Source: Candidatus Poseidonia alphae (lineage in GTDB: Archaea > Thermoplasmatota > Poseidoniia > Poseidoniales > Poseidoniaceae). Taken from it: a stretch of 26,236 nt of DNA. Positions within the stretch are counted from its first letter, which is position 1. Each line of letters starts with the position of its first letter. Below, in pieces: positions 16,099-23,781 of this stretch. The notes below the pieces were generated by a model. That model made no database searches and was not told the DNA's origin. It worked only from the letters and a program-made list of their open reading frames with translations. The translations under genes and the position numbers were made by a program. Location: positions 1 through 26,236 of the forward strand of contig DAVD01000035.1 in the NCBI GenBank assembly GCA_002505405.1, read 5' to 3'.

Positions 16099-16619
16099 TG
16101 ATAGGAACGCCGGCTGATATTCTCAAGTACACACGGGCCGTTCAGATTCTCCTCAATGGATACAGCGGATACAAAACAGGAAAGCGGGTAGAAACCGACA
16201 AGCAAATCCGAGATGAAATCGTGCGCACAACCATTCGTGTACGCCAACACATGCAAAACATTCACGATCGTTCAGTAGACAACGACGACTTGCAAATGGT
16301 CCGTAATGCTCGCTCATGCATGCAGGAAATTGATGCCCTGATTGAAGATGTAGACAAATCCTCATCGGGAACCCAACATGCATTCTTTTCCGGTCAACGT
16401 ACCGTTTCTAACAAGGACATGAAGGCATTGATCGTCCACGACCATGAAATGATCGAGATGGTAACCAATGCAGTCAATCTTTCCAATGATTCTGAGCGAG
16501 CTCAACAACAGGGAAGTGAAGAATTGGCGGCAACCATTCAAAGATGCCAGCAGATGATTTCAAGCTGCAGGGGATTTTACAGTGAACGTTCAACGCTCTT
16601 GAACGGTCTCAACAGTTAG
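16095..16619 (+). CDS. Small helical protein of unknown function
   Basis: The 174-residue protein is mostly helical, rich in Asp/Glu/Gln/Arg, with no signal peptide or membrane helix. Residues about 35-95 and 105-165 could form long helical bundles or coiled coils. I do not recognise the family. Its ATG overlaps the thiQ stop by four bases and a second ATG at 16098 fits the GTGAGG upstream better. Seven bases after its TAG the SPFH gene begins. It is therefore placed between a thiamine importer and an SPFH/zinc-ribbon protein and probably co-transcribed with both. Confidence 0.7.
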   Translation: MMIGTPADILKYTRAVQILLNGYSGYKTGKRVETDKQIRDEIVRTTIRVRQHMQNIHDRSVDNDDLQMVRNARSCMQEIDALIEDVDKSSSGTQHAFFSGQRTVSNKDMKALIVHDHEMIEMVTNAVNLSNDSERAQQQGSEELAATIQRCQQMISSCRGFYSERSTLLNGLNS

Positions 16620-16626
16620 GGGGGAT

Positions 16627-17781
16627 ATGATGACGAAATTTAGGTGGAGAGAAAGCCCAGAAACAATAGCACGCTTGGTGAAGACTGAGACGATCAAAAC
16701 ATGGAAAACAAGTGATGTCACGCTCAACCCCAACGAAGCATGTGCTTTCATTGAAGACGGGAAAATTGGAGATGTTTTGAGCGAAGAAGTCGTCCGCAAC
16801 ATCGGCGGAGGATTCGCTCGTTTCATGGGTGACTTTCTTGGCCGCAAAGCGAAAGACCGCCGCATGCTCTTTGCGATGACCGGACCAATGGACATCAGTG
16901 TGCCGTTTATTCATCCTCTCGGCGACGGACAAAGCGCCAAGGGTGTCGCTCAATTCCGATTGCAAATTCGAAAGGGAGACCTCCCCAAACTTCTCAATCT
17001 ATTCGCCAATAGAGCACCGGTTCTTGATCGGGTCAATCTCTCCCTCATCATTGGACAAGAGGCCTCCCACCGCGTCATTGCACCAAGCCTTTCATCGGTT
17101 GACTCCCTCCCTGAACTGAGAGGATTTGAACTCCAAGAGCGGTTCCAAATGCGCAGCGACAAGGAACTTCGTCCCCTTCTCCAAGCCATGGGCTTGACCA
17201 TGTTGGGCGCTATGCTCATTACCCATCAAACCGACCTTGAACGTCTGTCTGCACTCCAACATAGCCTTAGAGCAGCGACCGACACCGAGGGCGCACAGGC
17301 TGAAGCTGAAGTCCAACGCCTTGCACATCGTGAATCGGTAACGCTACGACGGATTGAATGTGAAATGAACATTCAACGAGGGCAGGCAAAAGGTCAAGTC
17401 ATGATAGAAGTGGAACAAGAACTCCATGAATTGCGCAAACAGGAAGCCGTATGGGAAGCTGAATTGAAGCGAGACCATGCACGAGCAGAACTCGACGCCA
17501 AGAAAATGGAAGACAAAACCGCTGTAGCCATGTCGTTGTTCAATGAAGTTCAAGAGCGAAAGAAAGAGCGTATGAAAACCTCCAACGACCTCCAAGAGTC
17601 CATGATGCGACTTGCTGCTGAAAACGGCGCATTGACGCCAGAAGTCATGCAAGAGTTCCTCCGCCAACAAGGCGGAAAAGCACCGCTTGCTGTCCCGCAT
17701 CCTTGCCCATCATGTCAACAAATTGTCCAACCAGAGTGGAATGTTTGCCCACACTGCGGCGCAGGACAACAGCAAGGGTGA
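16627..17781 (+). CDS. SPFH-like protein with coiled coil and C-terminal zinc ribbon
   Basis: The 384-residue protein resembles the stomatin/prohibitin-like family with a C-terminal Zn ribbon (YdjL/COG4260 type). Residues about 20-215 contain the SPFH-like part (IKTWKTSDVTLNPNEACAFIEDGKI, then MLFAMTGPMDISVPF). Residues about 220-325 are Glu/Lys/Arg/Gln-rich and form a long coiled coil. C360-x2-C363 and C374-x2-C377 form the ribbon. Unlike true stomatins there is no N-terminal hydrophobic anchor. SPFH proteins assemble into membrane-associated rings or microdomains. The start is ATG 16627 after GGGGGGAT, with 16630 an alternative. It is followed at once by a PAP2 membrane phosphatase, so the pair may act at the membrane. 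Function is inferred from fold only. Confidence 0.7.
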   Translation: MMTKFRWRESPETIARLVKTETIKTWKTSDVTLNPNEACAFIEDGKIGDVLSEEVVRNIGGGFARFMGDFLGRKAKDRRMLFAMTGPMDISVPFIHPLGDGQSAKGVAQFRLQIRKGDLPKLLNLFANRAPVLDRVNLSLIIGQEASHRVIAPSLSSVDSLPELRGFELQERFQMRSDKELRPLLQAMGLTMLGAMLITHQTDLERLSALQHSLRAATDTEGAQAEAEVQRLAHRESVTLRRIECEMNIQRGQAKGQVMIEVEQELHELRKQEAVWEAELKRDHARAELDAKKMEDKTAVAMSLFNEVQERKKERMKTSNDLQESMMRLAAENGALTPEVMQEFLRQQGGKAPLAVPHPCPSCQQIVQPEWNVCPHCGAGQQQG

Positions 17782-17785
17782 GGCA

Positions 17786-18499
17786 GTGGTAGAGGGCGCA
17801 CCCACAAATTCGTGGGCTTTTATGGACCGCTGGTTTCCACATTATCTCTCATGGTCACGCCCTCAAACGGCTCTGTTTTTACTTTCTATCTATCTTTTTA
17901 CAGCAGCTGTACCGTACTTTGTCACGAACCAGATTGCAGCGTGGAGGGATGTGTCCCTCTTCAATCCAGAGAATTTCATTGATGACATGATACCTTACAT
18001 GCCTTGGACCATCGTGTTTTACTTCTCGTTCTACCTGTACTTCCCCGTCGTAGCATGGTACGGTTCTGGTGATGGGAATCGACGTGTCGAGGGACTCATC
18101 TTTCACGCATACCTCACACTCGCAACATGGATGGCTTGTCTGCTGTTCATCGTCACGCCAGTTAAAGTCAATCTACGACACCAAGTCACCATTGATGATG
18201 GATTATTGGACCCGTTTCTAAAATCCCTCTACGACGCAGACCCACCGTTCAACTCATGGCCCTCACTCCACGTGTTCCAGAGCCTTCTCATCGTCCTTGT
18301 CATTCGTCGGTGGATGGTACAAGATGGGAAATGGACCAGGGCTCATTCAATCCTCGTGGGCATCGGCTGGAGCCTTCTTGTTCTGTCGACCATGGGAATC
18401 AAGCAGCATTACATGTTTGACGCCATAACTGGATGTGTGTTTGCAATGCTGGTTTGGTTGTACCTGTGTCAACCTAAACTCAACCAAACAGAACATTGA
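17786..18499 (+). CDS. PAP2-superfamily membrane phosphatase
   Basis: The roughly 237-residue integral membrane protein has about six hydrophobic helices. It carries the PAP2 signature PSLH (residues 159-162) and HYMFD with His208 and Asp212. The first KxxxxxxRP motif of classic PAP2 is not evident, as in the Aur1/inositolphosphoryl-transferase-like branch. It may dephosphorylate an isoprenoid or lipid phosphate or transfer a lipid head group. The frame is open from 17687 inside the SPFH gene. A GTG at 17786 preceded by GGTGAGG gives coupling four bases after the SPFH stop; an ATG at 17822 is the alternative. It meets the DsbD-like gene tail-to-tail with a 20-bp overlap. Confidence 0.78.
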   Translation: MVEGAPTNSWAFMDRWFPHYLSWSRPQTALFLLSIYLFTAAVPYFVTNQIAAWRDVSLFNPENFIDDMIPYMPWTIVFYFSFYLYFPVVAWYGSGDGNRRVEGLIFHAYLTLATWMACLLFIVTPVKVNLRHQVTIDDGLLDPFLKSLYDADPPFNSWPSLHVFQSLLIVLVIRRWMVQDGKWTRAHSILVGIGWSLLVLSTMGIKQHYMFDAITGCVFAMLVWLYLCQPKLNQTEH

Positions 18500-19946
18500 C
18501 CGTTTGAGGACTTGTAAGGTAGATGGTGAGCCCGATTCCGGCCATAATCATCATCCAAGAACCAACCATTTTGATCATACCAGTTGCCCTTCGCAGGAAG
18601 TTGATCATCACTTGACGACCCATTCCAACGAGCATGGTAACCGCCACCATGAGCAGAAGCAAGCCAACCATCAAACCGGCCACACCAAATGCAATCGCTG
18701 AGGCACCCAGAGTCCCGAGGAAGATGACGAAAGGAAGAACTGCTGCTGCTGTGCAATCAATGGATGCAGCTGCGTATCCAATACCATAGAGGTACATATT
18801 ACGACGAGGCGTGAAGGTTTCATCCATCTCAGTCGTACTGTATTTGTCAACCCATTTTTGAACGAATCCCATGACATGTGAAGTAACGCCGAGCAGCATC
18901 ATCGAGCCGAGTACGATGAGTAGGATGGCAACGAAAATGGCGATGGTGTGAATGATTCCAGAAGAGGCGAAAAATTCACCCATTAACAGCGCAAGAATCC
19001 CGATGAAACCAAAGAACGTCCACATGCCCAAACCCGAAAGGATTCCAATATTGAAGGAACTCGGCATTCCTGTTTTCAGTTTGCCTTGCTCGATTAATTC
19101 ATCCTCTCTTGCTCCGAGAGAGAGATAGTAAGAGATGAAGCCAGGTAGAACGGGGAAGGCACAGGGTGAGAAATATACGAGAATGGATAGGACCATTCCA
19201 AGTACAAAGACAGCAAGAACCGATGTTTCAGGCTCTTCCCAACCGATCCTGGAATCAAATGTTTCACTCACATTGCTGGAGATGGCGGTCATCAAGGTCC
19301 CATCAAAAGAGGACCATGAGTCGGCAGGAGTGCCCGTCGGTTGTTGCTCAATGATGTAACCCTCCTCATCAATGATCATGACAACAGGGATTTGCCCAGC
19401 CCCTTTGGTGGTGAAAAGACGGACGGGGTCAGTTGTTGTTCCATCCTCAAGAAGGGCTGCATCTTCTGAACCAAGGCCGGTAGGATACAACGGGACCGTG
19501 TAGGATTTCTTGCTTTCGTTAAGGTATTCGAGGGTTTCACCGTACCAGGCACCGTAAGCGAAGATTTTGAGGGAAGTGTTGTTCTCTTCGGCACTGCGTT
19601 GCCAGTCATCCATATTCGCCTCAATATATCTTTGAACAGCGTGACAATTGCTGCAATCACGAGCCATGAGGTCCAAGATAATGATGCTTCCACGATGGTC
19701 ATCAAGATTGATGAAACCCGTTTCATTGGTCACGCCCGCATCGATATCAGAGCGATTCAGGGACTCAAAGACGATGTTTGGAATTGGAGCCGGTTCGGCG
19801 TCCGATTGAAACAATTCATCCATGCTGTCAAACATGGATAGCGCAGCGAAGGAAATGGTTCCAAACATGATAAGGGCAATTCCAAATGCCTGCCATGTCG
19901 TTTTCTCCTTGAAAACGCCAAAATCGACTTGGTCAAGGAACCCCAT
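18480..19946 (-). CDS. Thioredoxin-like/DsbD (CcdA) fusion, thiol-disulfide transmembrane protein
   Basis: The 488-residue protein starts with a membrane anchor (about 18-38). A thioredoxin-like domain with CSNC at 98-101 and a cis-Pro site (GQIPVVMIIDEEG) follows. Then comes a six-helix CcdA/DsbD-type domain with SPCAFPVLPGF and a second Cys in ASIDCTAAAVLP, which shuttle electrons across the membrane. In bacterial DsbD the thioredoxin domain follows the membrane part; here it precedes it. It probably carries reducing power outward for disulfide repair, with thioredoxin outside. The ORF opens at TTG 19973, but ATG 19946 is preferred; a TACATTATTG stretch about 27 bases upstream may be the TATA box of a leaderless transcript. 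Confidence 0.85.
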   Translation of the reverse strand: MGFLDQVDFGVFKEKTTWQAFGIALIMFGTISFAALSMFDSMDELFQSDAEPAPIPNIVFESLNRSDIDAGVTNETGFINLDDHRGSIIILDLMARDCSNCHAVQRYIEANMDDWQRSAEENNTSLKIFAYGAWYGETLEYLNESKKSYTVPLYPTGLGSEDAALLEDGTTTDPVRLFTTKGAGQIPVVMIIDEEGYIIEQQPTGTPADSWSSFDGTLMTAISSNVSETFDSRIGWEEPETSVLAVFVLGMVLSILVYFSPCAFPVLPGFISYYLSLGAREDELIEQGKLKTGMPSSFNIGILSGLGMWTFFGFIGILALLMGEFFASSGIIHTIAIFVAILLIVLGSMMLLGVTSHVMGFVQKWVDKYSTTEMDETFTPRRNMYLYGIGYAAASIDCTAAAVLPFVIFLGTLGASAIAFGVAGLMVGLLLLMVAVTMLVGMGRQVMINFLRRATGMIKMVGSWMMIMAGIGLTIYLTSPQTVNVLFG

Positions 19947-20024
19947 GACCCGTACTGGGAGCCGGTCGTTCAATAATGTAGCCCACTCAGTTTTTCAATG
20001 CCAATGGATAGACTTGTCAACTAA

Positions 20025-20100
20025 TGGTGGGCTCGGAGAGAATCGAACTCTCGATCTTCGCCATGTGAAGGCGGCATCATAACCCCTAGACCACGAGCCC
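20025..20100 (-). tRNA. tRNA-Val (anticodon CAC), CCA encoded
   Basis: On the minus strand, 20100 to 20028 folds as a 73-nt tRNA. The acceptor stem is GGGCTCG/CGAGCCC. The anticodon loop TTCACAT has anticodon CAC, reading GUG. The T arm is GAGAG-TTCGATT-CTCTC, with discriminator A followed by encoded CCA (20027-20025). Oddities are a C·A pair at the end of the anticodon stem (27-43) and a weak D stem with U-U at 13-22. No intron is seen. A CTTAAAC stretch at about 20130-20136, roughly 30 bases upstream, may be the TATA box. Confidence 0.93.
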
Positions 20101-20128
20101 TAGGTAAATCGCCCACCCGCCTCACGGG

Positions 20129-20137
20129 TTTAAGCCA
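20129..20137 (-). promoter_or_regulatory. Possible TATA box for tRNA-Val
   Basis: The minus-strand sequence GGCTTAAACCC lies about 30 bases before the tRNA 5' end, the distance expected for an archaeal tRNA promoter. The match is modest. Confidence 0.35.
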
Positions 20138-20145
20138 TACTGTGC

Positions 20146-21231
20146 TCATCGGTGCTGATTGAGATGGACCAGTCCGACTTCAAGACGCTCGTGCGTTGGA
20201 TGGACTTCCACGAGCATCACAGGCACCTCCAGCACCGCAGCCAGTTCCTCTGCGAGGGTGAGCGGTAATTCGATGCGCTGTGTTGCTCCATCGTAGCGAA
20301 TCCATCCATCTGCAATTCCCAATTCTTGCTTGAGTTCACTGATGTCATCGTTGGCATCTTGAAGTTCAGCAGGAATGGCCCCAAACAAAATGGTATCATC
20401 ATCACTCAGAACTTCGTAAGGACGCAGGGTCGCTTGACCACGGCGTTTGAACCGATTTCGGAGTTGTCCTGCATCTTTGTATTTCGCAGTACAGAATTTC
20501 AAGTGATAGGATTTATCTTGAGCGGCTTCTTTCAGACGCAGAGCAAGTTCTGCCGAACCTTCAGCCGCTGCAGTGATCCCTCCACTGAGGTTGAATCCTC
20601 TGACGTCCATGTTCTCTTGATTGCCGACCGTGATTTCCAATTCATTCAGATTGAGGAATTCCACCGGAACGGTTTCAAGTTCGTCAAGAAGGGCAAAGAG
20701 CCCTTCCTCGTTATCGGGCTCACACGGCAACTCAACACCAACCGTGATGTTGTGTTCGCTGCAAGCCTCCATCGTAGCGCGGTATTTGTCCGTCGTTCCG
20801 CTCAATAAATGAAAGCGGATTTCATCCAACCCGGCTTCGCCGAAATCCTTTGCACGTAGAGGGTCAAAGGGAATTGACGTGTAGACATGGATGTGATGCT
20901 CAGGACCAAATGCAGCCTTCAATTGACGCACGGCTTCAAGTGTTTTCTCCAGATCAAGCATCGGGTCGCCACCCGTAATTCCGGTACCGGTTGCGTTCAT
21001 CGCTTGCCCTTCCTCAATGACTTCATCCCAAGATGTGCATCGACGTTCGTTGGCAAACATGTCGGGAGTTTCACGACGGTTTTCCGATAACGGGCAGTAA
21101 TCGCAACCCCAATGGCACTTTCCTGTGACGAAGAGAACCAACTTGCTTCCTTGTTGACATTGGATGCAACCCTCTGCTTCACCGTCCTCAGCGGGTAAGA
21201 TTTCGGTGGCCATCGTTAGACTTCGCATCAT
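20146..21231 (-). CDS. Radical SAM protein, pyruvate formate-lyase-activase-related
   Basis: The 361-residue protein has the radical SAM cluster motif CHWGCDYC (CxxxCxxC, residues 39-46) and GGDPMLDLEKT as the SAM-binding glycine region. A preceding CIQC pair (22-25) could bind metal. The barrel continues with HVYTSIPFDPL and EIRFHLL. It resembles uncharacterised archaeal proteins related to pyruvate formate-lyase activases (COG2108-like), whose substrate is not known to me. Its start overlaps the pdxT stop (ATGATG at 21231), so the two are likely co-translated. An ATG at 21213 is an alternative. The partner gene hints at a role near cofactor or amino-acid metabolism, but this is only context. 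Confidence 0.8.
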   Translation of the reverse strand: MMRSLTMATEILPAEDGEAEGCIQCQQGSKLVLFVTGKCHWGCDYCPLSENRRETPDMFANERRCTSWDEVIEEGQAMNATGTGITGGDPMLDLEKTLEAVRQLKAAFGPEHHIHVYTSIPFDPLRAKDFGEAGLDEIRFHLLSGTTDKYRATMEACSEHNITVGVELPCEPDNEEGLFALLDELETVPVEFLNLNELEITVGNQENMDVRGFNLSGGITAAAEGSAELALRLKEAAQDKSYHLKFCTAKYKDAGQLRNRFKRRGQATLRPYEVLSDDDTILFGAIPAELQDANDDISELKQELGIADGWIRYDGATQRIELPLTLAEELAAVLEVPVMLVEVHPTHERLEVGLVHLNQHR

Positions 21232-21923
21232 TCGGCCCCCTTGGTATGTTCTGCCTGAGAGAGCAACCACCGATGAAACCGTCGGTCCAATGTCAATTCA
21301 GGATGGAAGGTTAGACCCAATCGCATGCCGTCAAGAACACCAACGATTTCATCTCCGAGCATAGCAACCGGAGTGCACGAGAGCTCTTCTGCTACGAACC
21401 TCGGTGCTCGAATGAAGACTCCGGGAAATCCTTCTTTTACAATTTGAGCCGCCTGTGATTTCATTTCCAGTGGTTGATGAGCAAACATGTCCCGGTCTGC
21501 AGGAGCGACATCACATGCATCACCCTGAGGAGTTTCAAGCATCACATCAACCGTTGATTCAAACGATTGGCGTTGTCGGCCCCATCCATTTCGTTGTATG
21601 GATGCTTGCAAGAACGGTGTCCGTTCTTCGCCAGGAGAAGCCATCAAAATAGCTCCCGCACAGGTTCCCATTACCGGTCGGTTAGGATGGTTGTTCATCC
21701 AGTCAAAGAGGGCTTCAAGGAGCGATTCATGTTGACTGGCGATTCGCATGGTTGTGGATTCGCCCCCGGGTAGAATCAATGCATCCAAATCCGAACTCAC
21801 ATGCGATGCGCGCCGGCATTCAACGATGTTCAGTTCAAGCCCCAACTCACCTGCTGCGCCCCGTAATGCTTCGGCATGTTCATGGCGAGCGCCTTGAAGC
21901 ATGGCCAAGCCAACACTGAGCAT
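21228..21923 (-). CDS. pdxT: PdxT/SNO-like glutamine amidotransferase
   Basis: The 231-residue class I glutaminase is of the pyridoxal 5'-phosphate synthase type and feeds ammonia to PdxS. It shows GLAMLQGARHEH, LPGGESTTM (oxyanion region), MGTCAGAIL with nucleophile Cys88, NGWGRQRQSFES, GVFIRAPRF and TFHPELT with His207 and Glu209, the catalytic triad. About 30 extra residues lie between SFES and GVFIRAP compared with ordinary PdxT, and pdxS is not adjacent. The ATG at 21923 follows GGGGTG. A GTG at 21929 is within the same frame. The gene overlaps the radical SAM gene by four bases. Confidence 0.88.
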   Translation of the reverse strand: MLSVGLAMLQGARHEHAEALRGAAGELGLELNIVECRRASHVSSDLDALILPGGESTTMRIASQHESLLEALFDWMNNHPNRPVMGTCAGAILMASPGEERTPFLQASIQRNGWGRQRQSFESTVDVMLETPQGDACDVAPADRDMFAHQPLEMKSQAAQIVKEGFPGVFIRAPRFVAEELSCTPVAMLGDEIVGVLDGMRLGLTFHPELTLDRRFHRWLLSQAEHTKGAE

Positions 21924-22034
21924 GTCCACCCCTAACGCCTCTTCCCTATCAGTCCAACGCCTCGTGTAGAAAACAAGTCATGAGTAGGGGAAGGCACAAT
22001 TCAGTTCAAGAACCGTCAAGCACGCCATTGAAGC

Positions 22035-23219
22035 ATGTCCCACAGTGGCGACTGCTTTCTTGTCCCCGGCCCGGTGCGAATGAACGACGCTTGTTTGCAA
22101 GCCATGGCCACGCCGGTAATGACGGCCCGAGGCCCCGAATTCCGACAGGTGATGGCGGGATTGAATTCGGGCCTTCGCTATGCGTTTAATCTCAGCCCAT
22201 CATCACCTGAAATGAAGCAGCAATCTTGGACCGGTGAAGACGGATACAAGGTTGTTGTCGTGTCCGGAAGTGGTACTGCAGCCATGGAAATGGTGATTGC
22301 AAACCGCTTCCGCCAAAACGACTTGGTGCTCGTTCCGACCAACGGCAAGTTCGGTGAACGTGTTGCTCAGATTTGTGAACAGTTCTGTAATGTGAAGCAC
22401 CTCAAATACGATTGGGGGCGTTCCTTTGACCTGTACGAATTGGAACAGCAACTGGAACGCAAGTGCTACGAAGCAGTCTTGATTTGTCACAACGAAACCA
22501 GCACTGGAATCACTCAAGACGCCGCTGCGATTGCGGAGATGTGTGCACGTCATGAAACAGCGTTCATATTGGACGGAATCACCTCGGTAGGCGGCATGCC
22601 CGTTCACCCAGCAGAATGGAAGGCGGAAGCGGTAGTGATGGGCGCACAAAAGTGCACAGCAGGACCATCGGGCATTGCAGCCGTTGCCGTCAGCCCTCAT
22701 TGCGTTGAACGCATGAATGCCATTCATGCACAAAACGATACGAATCCTAGGTATTATCTCGACATGATGGCGGCCCTGAAGAAGGGTGACGATGACCAAA
22801 CACCCTGGACACCTGCAATCAACTTGGCCATGGGTTGGTCAGCAGCCCTCGGAGTTCTCAAAGAAGAAACCAATGAAGGGCGCTGGAACCGTTGTGAACA
22901 CCTGGCGAACGGTGTTCGGAATTTATTTTCAGACCTTGGCTTTGTTCTTCTTGCCGACGAAGGACAGCGTAGCAATACCGTCACTGCAATCATGTATCCC
23001 GAAGGCATTGACGACTCTTGGCGTTCGGCACTCAAGGACAAGTATCACACCCAGGTCATAGGAGCTCAAGACCATCTCAAAGGCAAGATGTTCCGGGTAG
23101 GTTCAATGGGAGAAACTCCGGTCGAAGAAATGGTTGAGGGCTGCATCCGTATGCTCGCATGTTTTGCTGAATTCGGAGCAGAACTTCAAGAAGTTGATGT
23201 GAGATCCTATTTTCAGTGA
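22035..23219 (+). CDS. Class V aminotransferase (alanine/serine-glyoxylate type)
   Basis: The 394-residue PLP enzyme belongs to the fold-type I aminotransferase class V group with alanine-glyoxylate, serine-glyoxylate and serine-pyruvate aminotransferases. Visible are the N-terminal LVPGPVRMND and GPEF, SGSGTAAMEMVI for phosphate binding, HNETSTGI, Asp180 in ILDGITSVGG, and Lys206 in GAQKCTAGPSGIA as the PLP lysine. It may convert glyoxylate and alanine or serine to glycine, which would feed the glycine-cleavage genes in this window, but phosphoserine or other donors cannot be excluded. No SD is seen before ATG 22035. nadM follows 9 bp after the stop. Confidence 0.9.
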   Translation: MSHSGDCFLVPGPVRMNDACLQAMATPVMTARGPEFRQVMAGLNSGLRYAFNLSPSSPEMKQQSWTGEDGYKVVVVSGSGTAAMEMVIANRFRQNDLVLVPTNGKFGERVAQICEQFCNVKHLKYDWGRSFDLYELEQQLERKCYEAVLICHNETSTGITQDAAAIAEMCARHETAFILDGITSVGGMPVHPAEWKAEAVVMGAQKCTAGPSGIAAVAVSPHCVERMNAIHAQNDTNPRYYLDMMAALKKGDDDQTPWTPAINLAMGWSAALGVLKEETNEGRWNRCEHLANGVRNLFSDLGFVLLADEGQRSNTVTAIMYPEGIDDSWRSALKDKYHTQVIGAQDHLKGKMFRVGSMGETPVEEMVEGCIRMLACFAEFGAELQEVDVRSYFQ

Positions 23220-23228
23220 GGGAACGCC

Positions 23229-23780
23229 ATGACACGATGCATCGTATTGGGACGGTTTCAACCGTTCCATCTTGGACACGCAGCCCTCGTCAAAGCCGCA
23301 GGCAAGCATGCCGGTGCTGAAGGAGAAGTGGTCGTCGCCATCGGTTCATCACAAGCCGAGTGGGAAGCAAGAAACCCATGGACCGTTGGCGAACGTGAAG
23401 CGATGATTCGAACGTGGGCTGAACAAGAACACATCGCTTTGGAAGTGGTGGGCATTGAAGACATCAACGACCCACCGAATTGGGTTGAGCATGCAACGAA
23501 GATGCACGGAAAAGGAGTGCTGGTCACCTCGGATGAGCCAACGGCTGACCTTTACGAGGCGAGTGGATGGACCGTTAAACGGGTTGATTTGTCGCAACGA
23601 GAAACGCTTGAAGGCTGGCGTGTGCGTCAAACCATCCGCATGCTTTCAACGGTTTTTGATGACGACGCTGCTCGTGAAGTATTGAAAACGAGCGTTCCAC
23701 CATCGGTGATTGAGTGGTTGATTGACAACGATGCCATGTTCCGTTGTTCCACGTTTGATACCGGCATACACGCAGGATAA
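23229..23780 (+). CDS. nadM: Archaeal-type nicotinamide-nucleotide adenylyltransferase
   Basis: The 183-residue enzyme joins NMN and ATP to make NAD. It has GRFQPFHLGH (8-17), the nucleotidyltransferase HxGH box, then NPWTVGERE and a C-terminal GWRVRQTIR region with the WxVR motif that binds the nucleotide. This matches the archaeal NadM family and not bacterial NadD. GAGG eight bases upstream supports the ATG at 23229. It lies 9 bp after the aminotransferase and is convergent with grpE, stop to stop with a 1-bp gap. Confidence 0.94.
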   Translation: MTRCIVLGRFQPFHLGHAALVKAAGKHAGAEGEVVVAIGSSQAEWEARNPWTVGEREAMIRTWAEQEHIALEVVGIEDINDPPNWVEHATKMHGKGVLVTSDEPTADLYEASGWTVKRVDLSQRETLEGWRVRQTIRMLSTVFDDDAAREVLKTSVPPSVIEWLIDNDAMFRCSTFDTGIHAG

Positions 23781-23781
23781 T

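Noticed and set aside
15261..16265. A 334-codon minus-strand ORF over the end of thiP and thiQ.
   Set aside because: It is antisense to the well-supported thiQ; the Ser/Arg-rich translation is a shadow frame.
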